Shown here piece after piece: positions 17,325-24,434 of a stretch of 64,000 nucleotides of DNA. The notes beneath the pieces were generated by a model. The model did not search any database. It was not told the origin of the DNA and saw only the letters and a list, made by a program, of their open reading frames with translations. The position numbers and the translations under genes are program-made. Source of the DNA: JBAYOE01 sp050950065 (GTDB lineage Bacteria > Spirochaetota > Spirochaetia > Sphaerochaetales > Sphaerochaetaceae); the NCBI GenBank assembly GCA_050950065.1, contig JBMNGX010000002.1, positions 310,001-374,000 on the forward strand, written 5' to 3'. Each line of letters opens with the position of its first letter. The stretch's first letter is position 1.

Positions 17325-18512
17325 TTAAGGTACCACGTGCATTTTTTCACTGTCAAGTAGAAGCTCTAAATGACTTATCATCCTAACCACTATAGCATCA
17401 CTAATTACTAACCCCTCTTTAGTTAAAATTAAATACTTTTTATCCTCTTTAAATAGATGAGGAGCACTTTTAATTAAAGGAGTTATAACTTCACTAAAAG
17501 TTTCATCAAAGTCTGTTTTGAACATCTTAAACCACAGCTTTTTATCTAACCCCTCTTTTAATCTTAGCTGAACTAACAAAAACTCCTCCATCTTAGTAAA
17601 AGTATCCAATTCTTCAATCTCATAAGTTGAAAATAAAGGAGTTGTTACATAATTAGATACCGACTCTATTGAACTTATTCTTGTTTTCCCTATTGTACTA
17701 ACAGCAGAAGGTCCTAAACCTAAGTAATTTTTCAATTGCCAAGTTAGTTCATTGTGTTGAGATCTTAACTTCTTACTTTTAGCAAAGTTTGAAACTTCGT
17801 ATTGTTCATACCCCTTTTGTTCAAGGTAGTTCCACATAGCTAAAAGCATGTCTCCCATTTGATCATCATCAAGAGGTTTTATTAACTTAGTATCAGCTTT
17901 TTTAGCTAATAGAGTACCCTCTTCATAAGTTAAATCGTATAAAGAGATGTGAGATGGGTTAACTAAGTTAATAATTTTATCTACATCTTCTTTACACTCT
18001 TCGATACTTTGATTGGGAATTGTTGTAATTAAATCGATGTTAAAGTAAATATCTTTATAACTTGAGGCTAATTTTAAAGCTTTTAAATTATCTTTTAAAC
18101 TACTATTTCTTCCTAAAGTTTTAAGGTGTTTTTCATTTAAGGATTGGATACCTAAACTAAATCGAGTAACTCCTACATCTCTAAGTTCTAAAAACTCTTC
18201 AGTAAAGTTCTCTGGATTAGATTCAATAGTTATCTCTTTAGCTTTACCATTAGTTGTTGCTATTTTAATTAATTCTTTTAGGTTGTTTAAACCTAATAAG
18301 GGGGGATTACCCCCTCCAATAAAAATTGTTTCAAAAGGATTATTTAAATGATTAACAACTTCAGTTAATTCATTTTTAATCTTTTCAAAAAAGCGATCAA
18401 CATAAATACTGTAGTTAGTTATTGAATAAAAGGAGCAGTAATCACATTTGGATGAACAAAATGGGATGTGGATATAGAGACTTAGAATTTCATCTTTACT
18501 TAAAGGAATCAA
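17325..18512 (-). CDS. hemW: Radical SAM protein HemW (coproporphyrinogen oxidase-like heme chaperone)
   Basis: The protein belongs to the HemW branch rather than true HemN: the iron-sulfur motif is C19-x3-C23-x2-C26 followed by Ser-Phe, without the fourth cysteine of HemN. HemW binds and transfers heme in characterised bacteria. The SAM-binding glycine motif reads GGGNPP instead of the usual GGGTPS (near residue 66). Other family stretches are SLYDLTYEEGT, YEQYEVSNFA and YLGLGPSAVS. The start is TTG 18512 within a TTGA overlap with the lepB stop. The function in this organism, including whether it makes heme, cannot be told from the window. Confidence 0.87.
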   Translation of the reverse strand: MIPLSKDEILSLYIHIPFCSSKCDYCSFYSITNYSIYVDRFFEKIKNELTEVVNHLNNPFETIFIGGGNPPLLGLNNLKELIKIATTNGKAKEITIESNPENFTEEFLELRDVGVTRFSLGIQSLNEKHLKTLGRNSSLKDNLKALKLASSYKDIYFNIDLITTIPNQSIEECKEDVDKIINLVNPSHISLYDLTYEEGTLLAKKADTKLIKPLDDDQMGDMLLAMWNYLEQKGYEQYEVSNFAKSKKLRSQHNELTWQLKNYLGLGPSAVSTIGKTRISSIESVSNYVTTPLFSTYEIEELDTFTKMEEFLLVQLRLKEGLDKKLWFKMFKTDFDETFSEVITPLIKSAPHLFKEDKKYLILTKEGLVISDAIVVRMISHLELLLDSEKMHVVP

Positions 18513-19489
18513 CGCACCTTACCCATTCTACTAATAGGCCAGAATCTAAATTTGACCGAACCAATAATCTTTTTATAACTAACTGGTCCAAAGTAGCGCC
18601 CATCTTGGGAGTTGTCTCTGTTATCACCTAAAGGAAGAACGTGGTTTTCTGGTACATATATTCCTTTTGAGTATTTGTTGGCGTTATAACGGGCCACTTT
18701 ATCCATTGGGTTAATTTGTTTTTCCACTAAAGTGCGAGTTTTATCAACTTGGTAATAATCCACAGAACCTTTGTACTCACTAAGTTCTTGATACCTTTGA
18801 ATTAAATAACGGGGAGCAAAAGAATCTTTATTGCTATTTTGATAAGCCAACAAAGAACCATACGCATCAAGGTTTTTATAAATAGAGTTATCTAAAGATC
18901 TATGAGGTGCTACCGATAAATTACTATTAGCTCTAAAACTTTCTTCATCAAAAAACTCGTTTTGATCTAAAGTTCTTATCTTTAAATTTCCATTTACAAA
19001 CAGTCCAATTTCACCACTACTTAAAGCTGCCCGTTTTACGTACAACCTCTCTCTCATATTCCCCATCTCATCAACATCGATGTTAATTAAAGAAAAAGTA
19101 GCCATATAAATCATTTGTGAAAGAATATCAAAAATTGGCCCTTTAGATTGATACTCAGGGTTATAAAAGACAATTACATCATCTCTAAGGGGAAACTTTT
19201 TATCTAAAACCTTAGGACCACCGGGATAAAGTTCCAAACCATAACTAGTTTTACTAACAAAAACACGATCTTTAATTAAAAGAGTTTCAACCATTGAAGG
19301 AGAAGGAATCATAAAGAGCTGAAACAGATATTGGTTAATAATAAGGACAAAAACTACAGCAAAGACAATTGCATCAAGCCAACTAAGTAATTCCCCTTTA
19401 AAAGTGCGTTTAACAGGCTCTTTAGCTTCTAATCTTTTATTAATAAATTTTTCAGTAGATCTTTGTACCCACCCTAAGTATTTAACCAT
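18509..19489 (-). CDS. lepB: Signal peptidase I
   Basis: Signal peptidase I cleaves secretory signal peptides at the outer face of the inner membrane. From ATG 19489 the protein has 326 residues with a membrane anchor at about 40-60, catalytic Ser65 in MIPSPSMVETLL, general-base Lys152 in LYVKRAAL, and the terminal box GDNRDNSQDGRYFGPV near 290. The stretch between the lysine and that box is about 140 residues, longer than in small Gram-positive enzymes and comparable to large ones such as E. coli LepB. A TTG two codons earlier is possible but has no better ribosome-binding site. It diverges from the PEGA/FGE-like gene. Confidence 0.93.
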   Translation of the reverse strand: MVKYLGWVQRSTEKFINKRLEAKEPVKRTFKGELLSWLDAIVFAVVFVLIINQYLFQLFMIPSPSMVETLLIKDRVFVSKTSYGLELYPGGPKVLDKKFPLRDDVIVFYNPEYQSKGPIFDILSQMIYMATFSLINIDVDEMGNMRERLYVKRAALSSGEIGLFVNGNLKIRTLDQNEFFDEESFRANSNLSVAPHRSLDNSIYKNLDAYGSLLAYQNSNKDSFAPRYLIQRYQELSEYKGSVDYYQVDKTRTLVEKQINPMDKVARYNANKYSKGIYVPENHVLPLGDNRDNSQDGRYFGPVSYKKIIGSVKFRFWPISRMGKVR

Positions 19490-19517
19490 AGTCAAAAACT
19501 ACCATAATCTAAGTAGG

Positions 19518-19547
19518 TTGACAATAAGGTAATACAACGGTTACTTT
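19518..19547 (+). promoter_or_regulatory. Possible promoter of the PEGA/FGE-like gene
   Basis: TTGACA (19518-19523) is a perfect -35. At 17 or 18 bases the -10 would be TTACTT or TACTTT, both poor. The implied transcription start lies within a few bases of the ATG at 19555, and I see no Shine-Dalgarno sequence, so the transcript might be nearly leaderless. Tentative. Confidence 0.3.
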
Positions 19548-19554
19548 TCTCTTA

Positions 19555-20877
19555 ATGAGTTTTAAATTTAAACCAATATTGGGTATAGAACCTTACATTT
19601 ATCTCACTGTTTTTTATCTTATTATTGCCCTTTTAATAATCTTTTTAATTGGTTTTCTTCCTGGAATTATTAAAAGTGGTAAAAGAGTTACAATTACTAG
19701 TGAGATTAATCCTGTTTCCATTTATGTAGATGGATCTTATGTGGGACCAGGGGGTTCTACTTTGTTTTTAGAATCTGGTAAACACACAGTTGTTCAAAAG
19801 TTTGGTTCAATAGAATCTAAAGAGACAGAATTTGTTGTTGGCAGGCCTGTTTTTCTTACTGCTTTCTTCCCTAGAAAACAAACTCTTCATCTAAGTAGCT
19901 TTTTTAATGATATTTCTACATTCAGAATATATTTAGAAAAGATGTTTGATGAGGTAGTTTTGTGGTCTTCTTACCCAATTGATAACTCTTTTAGGACACC
20001 AAACATCTTTGACATGGTAGCACGAACCTCTTTATCATTAGATTTTGATTATGAAAGTCTTTTAGTTGATTTTTATAAAAGCTCTTTGTTGTACCAAGAG
20101 AATTTATTGATGGTTAATCAAATAAAAGATTCTTTAAAGCTATTAGAAATAGAAACTGATGAAATAGAAAATTTAATTGATAAAGTTATCTCCTATTTAG
20201 AAAGAGGAGAAGATATTAATTATATCTCTTTTAAAGAGAATCTAACTTACATTAAAGATGATTTAAACGTTAACTTAAAAGATTTAAAGAGCATTAGTGG
20301 TTATAAATATGATGATTTTAGTGTTAGTGAATCGTACATTACTGAATATATGTGGGCTTTGTTTATAGAAGATAACCCCTATTGGGCTAAAGATAACATT
20401 GATCAATTAATTGAAGATCATATGGTTGATGAATTTTATTTAGGGGGATTGTACCCCACTACTGTAGTTCAATCTAATCGCCCAATTAGAAATATTTCAT
20501 ACAATAGTGCAGTTGCCTTCACTAAGTGGTTAAGTGAAATAACTAATAAAAAGATCTCATTATTAGACCAACAAAGGTGGATGAGTGTTGCCTCTTCTGT
20601 TAAAGAGAGTCCTTACGTAACTCAACAAAATGTCCCAACTAACTTAAATAAGCCAACTGCCTTGATGGGTGGGTATTGGGAATTCACCTCTAGTGTATTT
20701 ATCCCTTTAAAAGAGTATTTAGGTTATGAAGGTTCTTTTAGCTCTAATAACAGCGACATAGTAGTTAAAGGGGGCTCCTATTTAAATAATAGAGAAGATG
20801 TTACATTACAGAGCGTTGGAGTTTTAAGTAGAAGTGAGTGTAGTGAGAGTGCCTCTTTTAGGATAATGTGGAAATAG
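19555..20877 (+). CDS. Membrane-anchored PEGA-like/FGE-sulfatase-domain protein, probably non-catalytic
   Basis: The 440-residue product has an N-terminal transmembrane segment (about 12-40), a beta-rich PEGA-like domain with NPVSIYVDGSYVGPG (about 50-115), a helical middle region, and a C-terminal formylglycine-generating-enzyme/SUMF1-like domain (about 295-440). The last shows NISYNSAVAFTKWLSEI, GGYWEFTSS, VVKGGSYLNN and the closing ASFRIMW, which correspond to the usual motifs of that fold. I do not see the cysteine pair of true formylglycine-generating enzymes; only one Cys lies near the end. It probably serves as a binding or envelope-sensing protein facing the periplasm (inference). It is followed 2 bases later by smpB, with which it is co-transcribed. 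Confidence 0.7.
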   Translation: MSFKFKPILGIEPYIYLTVFYLIIALLIIFLIGFLPGIIKSGKRVTITSEINPVSIYVDGSYVGPGGSTLFLESGKHTVVQKFGSIESKETEFVVGRPVFLTAFFPRKQTLHLSSFFNDISTFRIYLEKMFDEVVLWSSYPIDNSFRTPNIFDMVARTSLSLDFDYESLLVDFYKSSLLYQENLLMVNQIKDSLKLLEIETDEIENLIDKVISYLERGEDINYISFKENLTYIKDDLNVNLKDLKSISGYKYDDFSVSESYITEYMWALFIEDNPYWAKDNIDQLIEDHMVDEFYLGGLYPTTVVQSNRPIRNISYNSAVAFTKWLSEITNKKISLLDQQRWMSVASSVKESPYVTQQNVPTNLNKPTALMGGYWEFTSSVFIPLKEYLGYEGSFSSNNSDIVVKGGSYLNNREDVTLQSVGVLSRSECSESASFRIMWK

Positions 20878-20879
20878 TT

Positions 20880-21344
20880 ATGGCTAAAGAGAAGATAAAA
20901 GTTTTACAAACAAATAGAAAAGCCTATTTTAACTATGAAGTAGTTGAAGATTATGAGGCGGGAATCTCATTACAAGGTTCGGAAGTAAAATCTATTAGAC
21001 AAGGAAGATTCTCCTTTGGCGACTCTTATGTGAAGATTACCGATAAAGGTTTAGTAATAGTTTCACTACATATCTCCCGTTATAAACAAAGTTCTATTCA
21101 CAACCACGACCCAGATCGTGACCGCCAACTTTTAGTACACAAACAAGAAATCAAAAAAATGAAGCGCCAAGTTGATGAGAAGGGGATGACTTTAATTCCA
21201 ACCCAAGTCTACTTAAAAGGAAATTTAATTAAAGTTAGAGTCTCTTTATGTCGTGGTAAACAAGCTCACGATAAACGAAACGCTATTAAAGAGCGCGATA
21301 TGAAGCGTGACTTACGTCGTGAAATGAAAAACTTCACCCGTTAG
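20880..21344 (+). CDS. smpB: SsrA-binding protein SmpB
   Basis: SmpB delivers tmRNA to stalled ribosomes. The 154-residue protein carries the OB-fold signatures YEAGISLQGSEVKSIRQG and ATG-proximal NRKAYFNYE, and the basic C-terminal tail KRDLRREMK that mimics an anticodon arm. ATG 20880 gives the standard N-terminus; a GTG four codons earlier lies inside the previous gene. The tmRNA gene follows after 50 bases, behind its own promoter. Confidence 0.97.
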   Translation: MAKEKIKVLQTNRKAYFNYEVVEDYEAGISLQGSEVKSIRQGRFSFGDSYVKITDKGLVIVSLHISRYKQSSIHNHDPDRDRQLLVHKQEIKKMKRQVDEKGMTLIPTQVYLKGNLIKVRVSLCRGKQAHDKRNAIKERDMKRDLRREMKNFTR

Positions 21345-21347
21345 TGG

Positions 21348-21376
21348 TTGTCTTTTTAAAATCAAATAACTATACT
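21348..21376 (+). promoter_or_regulatory. Promoter of ssrA
   Basis: TTGTCT (21348-21353), a 17-base spacer and TATACT (21371-21376) lie just after the smpB stop and give a start near 21383, about 12 bases before the mature tmRNA end, as expected for a processed precursor. Confidence 0.6.
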
Positions 21377-21394
21377 TTAAGTATCCTCATTTAT

Positions 21395-21765
21395 GGGGGT
21401 GTATTGGTTTCGACTGGCGGCAGATCATGCTGATGGTTGCAAGCGGAGCGCCAACTCCTAAAACTAGCAACAAACACAACTGCCAAGAAAGAAGACGAAG
21501 TCTCTTACGACGCAGAATACGCCCTTGCTGCTTAAGCAGTAAGCGTGTACAGGCCCTTTAGGTGCTGCTTCTAACCTCTAGGCGCTTGTAACAAAAAGAG
21601 GCTTACTTTGTAGAGTACCGGCGACTACAAAGGACAATAAAGTTGGTTATAAGATGATAAGGTGGGCTACTACTCCGCGTCATCTCGAATAAATAAATAG
21701 TAGCTAAGCTTGTAGACGCCGTTAGGTGGCCCGTTAGGACGGGGGTTCGACTCCCCCCACCTCCA
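21395..21765 (+). ncRNA. ssrA: Transfer-messenger RNA (tmRNA)
   Basis: tmRNA rescues ribosomes stalled on broken messages and tags the nascent peptide. The 5' end GGGGGTG pairs with CACCTCC at the 3' end (7 bp with one G-U), followed by discriminator A at 21765. The T arm GGGGGTTCGACTCCCCC is clear, and TGGTTTCGACTGG near the 5' end is the conserved tmRNA block. The tag reading frame resumes at GCC 21482 and ends at TAA 21533-21535, encoding AKKEDEVSYDAEYALAA, whose ALAA end is the usual protease signal. The CCA tail is not encoded. The convergent permease gene ends 6 bases further on, leaving no room for a separate terminator. Confidence 0.97.
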
Positions 21766-21771
21766 ATACTT

Positions 21772-22308
21772 TTAAATATCTAAATCTTTAGCGTTGCTGT
21801 AAATCTCAGCAACTTCATCTTTATTCATCGCTTTGTTAATTACCAAAGTGATGATAAGAATCACTGGGATATTTAAAGCTAACCTAGTTAAACCAAACTT
21901 TGTCCCAAGCGATCCTAATTCAAATAGAATCATTGGAATTTTAGTTGTTGACCAAGCCCCTATCAATATTAAGATATTTGAAAACTTTACATCTTTACGC
22001 ATAAATGCTGCAGCTATTGGAAATACTACATACAGAGGACCGGCAGCAGCAGACCCTATAAGAAAAGCTAACAAGGCTCCAGTTACTCCTGAACCTTTTC
22101 CCATATATTTAACCATAGTATCGCGTGGTACCCACACATCCAGTAATCCCAATAGGATAAATACTGGTGGTAAGATAAAGATCATCTCTTTAGAACTAAC
22201 TCTTACAGTCTCTACAGCTTTTAATCCAATCTCTTTGTTAACAAAATAAAGAACAATGATTACTAAAGAGGCTAAAATAAACAAACTGTATTTTTTAATT
22301 AATTTCAT
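21772..22308 (-). CDS. Permease, second half of a two-gene pair (DUF318/YraQ-ArsP type)
   Basis: The 178-residue membrane protein has about four to five hydrophobic segments and the repeat-type stretch GALLAFLIGSAAAGPLYVVFPIA, with a Gly/Ala/Pro-rich turn that resembles the permease family formerly called DUF318. The upstream gene has a matching element, so the two genes look like the two halves of one transporter and probably act as a heteromer. It overlaps the upstream gene by 4 bases (ATGA). The substrate is unknown; some relatives export organoarsenicals, others have no assigned role. Confidence 0.65.
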   Translation of the reverse strand: MKLIKKYSLFILASLVIIVLYFVNKEIGLKAVETVRVSSKEMIFILPPVFILLGLLDVWVPRDTMVKYMGKGSGVTGALLAFLIGSAAAGPLYVVFPIAAAFMRKDVKFSNILILIGAWSTTKIPMILFELGSLGTKFGLTRLALNIPVILIITLVINKAMNKDEVAEIYSNAKDLDI

Positions 22309-22784
22309 CCAACTACCCTACTAATTACAAATGCGACAACAAAGGCCAACAAGAAAGCTAAAGCATTTCTCATTATTGTAAATTTCTTTCCAAAGAACTT
22401 AATTTCTAAGGGAAATGTAATCACACCAACCATCGTTAAAGTTGAGACAAAGGCGCTAAGTTGCATATAACCTGCTCCATTGGCTAAAAGTATGGCAGCT
22501 AAAGGGAAAGCTACAAAAGCTGGAATTAAAGTAACAGATCCAATTACGCTGGCAATGATAACTCCTAACCATCCACTAGAGCCCCCTATTAAGCTGCTGA
22601 TAACCTCAGCACTTAAAAAGGCTAAAATTAGTCCAATTGCACTAATCATTCCCAACATTTGAGGCAATATATTTTCAAAAGATTTCCAAGCTTTTATTAA
22701 AGACTTTTTCGTTTTCTTTTTATCTTTAATAAAAGAGAGAGTTAGTAGAATTAGTGCTACTGAATAAAAAATAATATTTTGCAC
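22305..22784 (-). CDS. Permease, first half of a two-gene pair (DUF318/YraQ-ArsP type)
   Basis: From GTG 22784 the product has 159 residues with four to five transmembrane segments and the element IGSVTLIPAFVAFPLAAILL, which mirrors the one in the partner gene downstream. I chose GTG 22784 because AAGGAGAT lies eight bases upstream; a longer TTG-started frame (22835) has no ribosome-binding site. The Shine-Dalgarno sequence is complementary to an upstream ATCTCCTT, which suggests translational control. The substrate is unknown. Confidence 0.62.
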   Translation of the reverse strand: MQNIIFYSVALILLTLSFIKDKKKTKKSLIKAWKSFENILPQMLGMISAIGLILAFLSAEVISSLIGGSSGWLGVIIASVIGSVTLIPAFVAFPLAAILLANGAGYMQLSAFVSTLTMVGVITFPLEIKFFGKKFTIMRNALAFLLAFVVAFVISRVVG

Positions 22785-22790
22785 AAAAAA

Positions 22791-22825
22791 ATCTCCTTGT
22801 ACCTTTACTAAGACACTAAGGAGAT
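22791..22825 (-). promoter_or_regulatory. Hairpin masking the permease ribosome-binding site
   Basis: On the minus strand ATCTCCTT (22825-22818) is the exact reverse complement of the Shine-Dalgarno sequence AAGGAGAT (22798-22791), with a 19-base loop between. Seven T residues follow the second arm. The fold would hide the ribosome-binding site and could also act as a weak terminator. Confidence 0.5.
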
Positions 22826-22857
22826 AGTTAGTCAATTATCAATGTAATTATGTCACA

Positions 22858-23625
22858 CTATGGCATAAATGAGAACGAAGCACCTAAGCTCACTGCCCTT
22901 CCACTATGGTCAAACAAATCGATAAAGCTTAAATCAAGAGTTAAGTAAGTTCCTTTCATCAACCTTAAAGGTAAGACTCTTAGACCAACGTTTAACATTC
23001 CACGGTTGTTGGCATTTCCTCCACTTGGGTTGTTGCTGTAAGCAACATTTCCAAAGTCGATGATAAAATCAACTTTCTCTTTAAAGACTTTAGGAAAGAA
23101 TGGACTTTGAAATGCCATTCCAAAGTCTATGTTGGAATCGATGCTGTTTTTATCAATTGAGTATCCCAACACAATTGAGGTTTTACTGGCAAGTCCTACA
23201 AATGAGGAGTTGAATGTTGAGGCGAAGTAAGCTTTACCACCAAAGGATAAATCCTCTCTTATAGTTAGAAGCTCTCCAACCATTCCAAAGGCAAATGCTA
23301 CTTTATCTTTGTCGATAAAACGCCATTTGGCGTTGATTAAAAGGTCTAACTCTTCTTTTGTAATATCTACAGCTACTCCAGCTTCAAAGTTCTTTAAAAA
23401 TCCAACTTCAATAAAAGGGATGTGTGAAAACCCTTTTTGAAAATCATAGATTCCAGTGTACCCAGTAGTTATAGTTGGGTTTTCAAAATTGGAAGTGACC
23501 ATTGCACTAGGAATACCAATGTTGCCGGTAACTCCTGCTAATGTTGTGTTGAGTTCTAATTCTTCTGAATATAAAGGGACAATCAGTAACAACAGTGCTA
23601 CTAATATTAAAAGTGATTTTTTCAA
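22858..23625 (-). CDS. Exported beta-rich protein, probably outer membrane, unknown function
   Basis: The 255-residue protein has a signal peptide (about 1-20, ending LYSEE). The rest is a succession of short alternating strands with aromatic girdle residues, such as GYTGIYDFQKGFSHIPFIEVGF and repeated internal strand-turn units, ending SLGASFSFMP. This is the look of a small outer-membrane beta-barrel, although the last residue is Pro rather than aromatic. I do not recognise a family. It is followed by the permease pair, but a 70-base gap and an imperfect inverted repeat separate them. Confidence 0.6.
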   Translation of the reverse strand: MKKSLLILVALLLLIVPLYSEELELNTTLAGVTGNIGIPSAMVTSNFENPTITTGYTGIYDFQKGFSHIPFIEVGFLKNFEAGVAVDITKEELDLLINAKWRFIDKDKVAFAFGMVGELLTIREDLSFGGKAYFASTFNSSFVGLASKTSIVLGYSIDKNSIDSNIDFGMAFQSPFFPKVFKEKVDFIIDFGNVAYSNNPSGGNANNRGMLNVGLRVLPLRLMKGTYLTLDLSFIDLFDHSGRAVSLGASFSFMP

Positions 23626-23702
23626 AACTTTCCTCCACTTTTAAAGATTTTTTAAAGATACCACTCAAAACAAATAAGGGCAAACAGTTGCCTTTAGGTT
23701 TC

Positions 23703-23731
23703 TTGAACTATATTGGGAAATTTGTTATATT
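23703..23731 (+). promoter_or_regulatory. Promoter of rpsD
   Basis: TTGAAC (23703-23708), 17-base spacer, TATATT (23726-23731). The predicted start near 23738 leaves a leader of about 43 bases that begins with a short hairpin. Confidence 0.65.
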
Positions 23732-23738
23732 CACCTAA

Positions 23739-23758
23739 ATGTTAGCTAAAGCTAATAT
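23739..23758 (+). promoter_or_regulatory. 5' leader hairpin of rpsD
   Basis: TTAGC-TAAA-GCTAA (23742-23755) is a perfect 5-bp stem, extended to 8 bp by flanking A-T and G-U pairs. It would lie at the very 5' end of the rpsD transcript, as a stabilising or regulatory element (inference). Confidence 0.45.
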
Positions 23759-23780
23759 ATTAATAAGTTATGAGGTACGT

Positions 23781-24368
23781 ATGGCTATATCACAAACTCC
23801 TGTTTATAAAAGGTGCAACTATTTGGGAATTAACCCTCTAGTGCTCGGTTATACAGGTAAACCATCAATAAGGAATCAAAAACCTTCAAGAAGAAAACAG
23901 AGCGAGTATGCTTTGCAACTAAAAGAGAAGCAAAAAGTTCGTTTTGTTTATGGAGTTTTAGAAAAACAATTCCGTCTTATCTACAAAAGAGCTGAGAAAA
24001 TGGCTGGAGTAACAGGGGAGAACCTTTTACAACTACTTGAGAGACGATTTGATAACATAGTTTTCCGTTTAGGCTTTGCTAAAACAAGATCGCAAGCACG
24101 CCAAATGATCAACCATGGACACTTTATTCTCAACGGTAGAAAAGTTGATATCCCATCTGTCACTTTAAAAGTTGGTGATGTCATTGAAATTAAAGAGCGT
24201 TCTTCACAAAATGTTAAGAATTTAAAATTTTCACAAAACAGGACTATCCCTACTTGGTTAACTTTTAATGAAGAAACCTTTAGGGCAAAAGTTGTTGCCC
24301 TCCCCCAACGTAGTGACATCGATTTTGATGTTATTGAAAGTGCAATAGTTGAGCTTTACTCTAAATAG
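23781..24368 (+). CDS. rpsD: 30S ribosomal protein S4
   Basis: S4 is a primary 16S rRNA-binding protein and, in several bacteria, a translational repressor. The 195-residue protein has the N-terminal region (YKRCNYLGINPLVLG), the RRFDNIVFRLGFAKTRSQAR helix block and the S4 RNA-binding motif MINHGHFILNGRKVDIPS. It lacks the four-cysteine zinc motif. ATG 23781 follows GAGG at a good distance; an upstream ATG at 23739 has none. It is a single-gene unit here, not part of the alpha operon, which is usual when S4 stands alone. Confidence 0.96.
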   Translation: MAISQTPVYKRCNYLGINPLVLGYTGKPSIRNQKPSRRKQSEYALQLKEKQKVRFVYGVLEKQFRLIYKRAEKMAGVTGENLLQLLERRFDNIVFRLGFAKTRSQARQMINHGHFILNGRKVDIPSVTLKVGDVIEIKERSSQNVKNLKFSQNRTIPTWLTFNEETFRAKVVALPQRSDIDFDVIESAIVELYSK

Positions 24369-24388
24369 TAGTTGCTAAAAGAAAACTC

Positions 24389-24423
24389 CTGGTATAATAT
24401 CTAGATGATATCATTTTAATATC
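24389..24423 (+). promoter_or_regulatory. Extended -10 promoter and repeated half-sites of the SPFH gene
   Basis: TGG followed by a perfect TATAAT (24393-24398) forms an extended -10; the -35 is weak. Directly downstream ATATC (24397), GATAT (24407) and ATATC (24419) recur within 27 bases, an arrangement that could be an operator for the small ribbon-helix-helix protein encoded at the end of this unit (inference). Confidence 0.5.
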
Positions 24424-24434
24424 TGGAGGCACAT

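Noticed and set aside
17321..17330. Palindrome ACCTTAAGGT at the end of hemW
   Set aside because: It is short, overlaps the stop codon and has no T tract; I cannot separate it from chance.
22842..22862. Imperfect inverted repeat around the stop codon of the exported protein gene
   Set aside because: It has a mismatch, a short stem and no T-rich tail, so I do not call a terminator.
23677..23692. Small hairpin GGCAA-ACAG-TTGCC upstream of rpsD
   Set aside because: The stem is only 5 bp and lies between divergent genes with no T tract; a terminator there makes no sense. A protein site is possible but unsupported.
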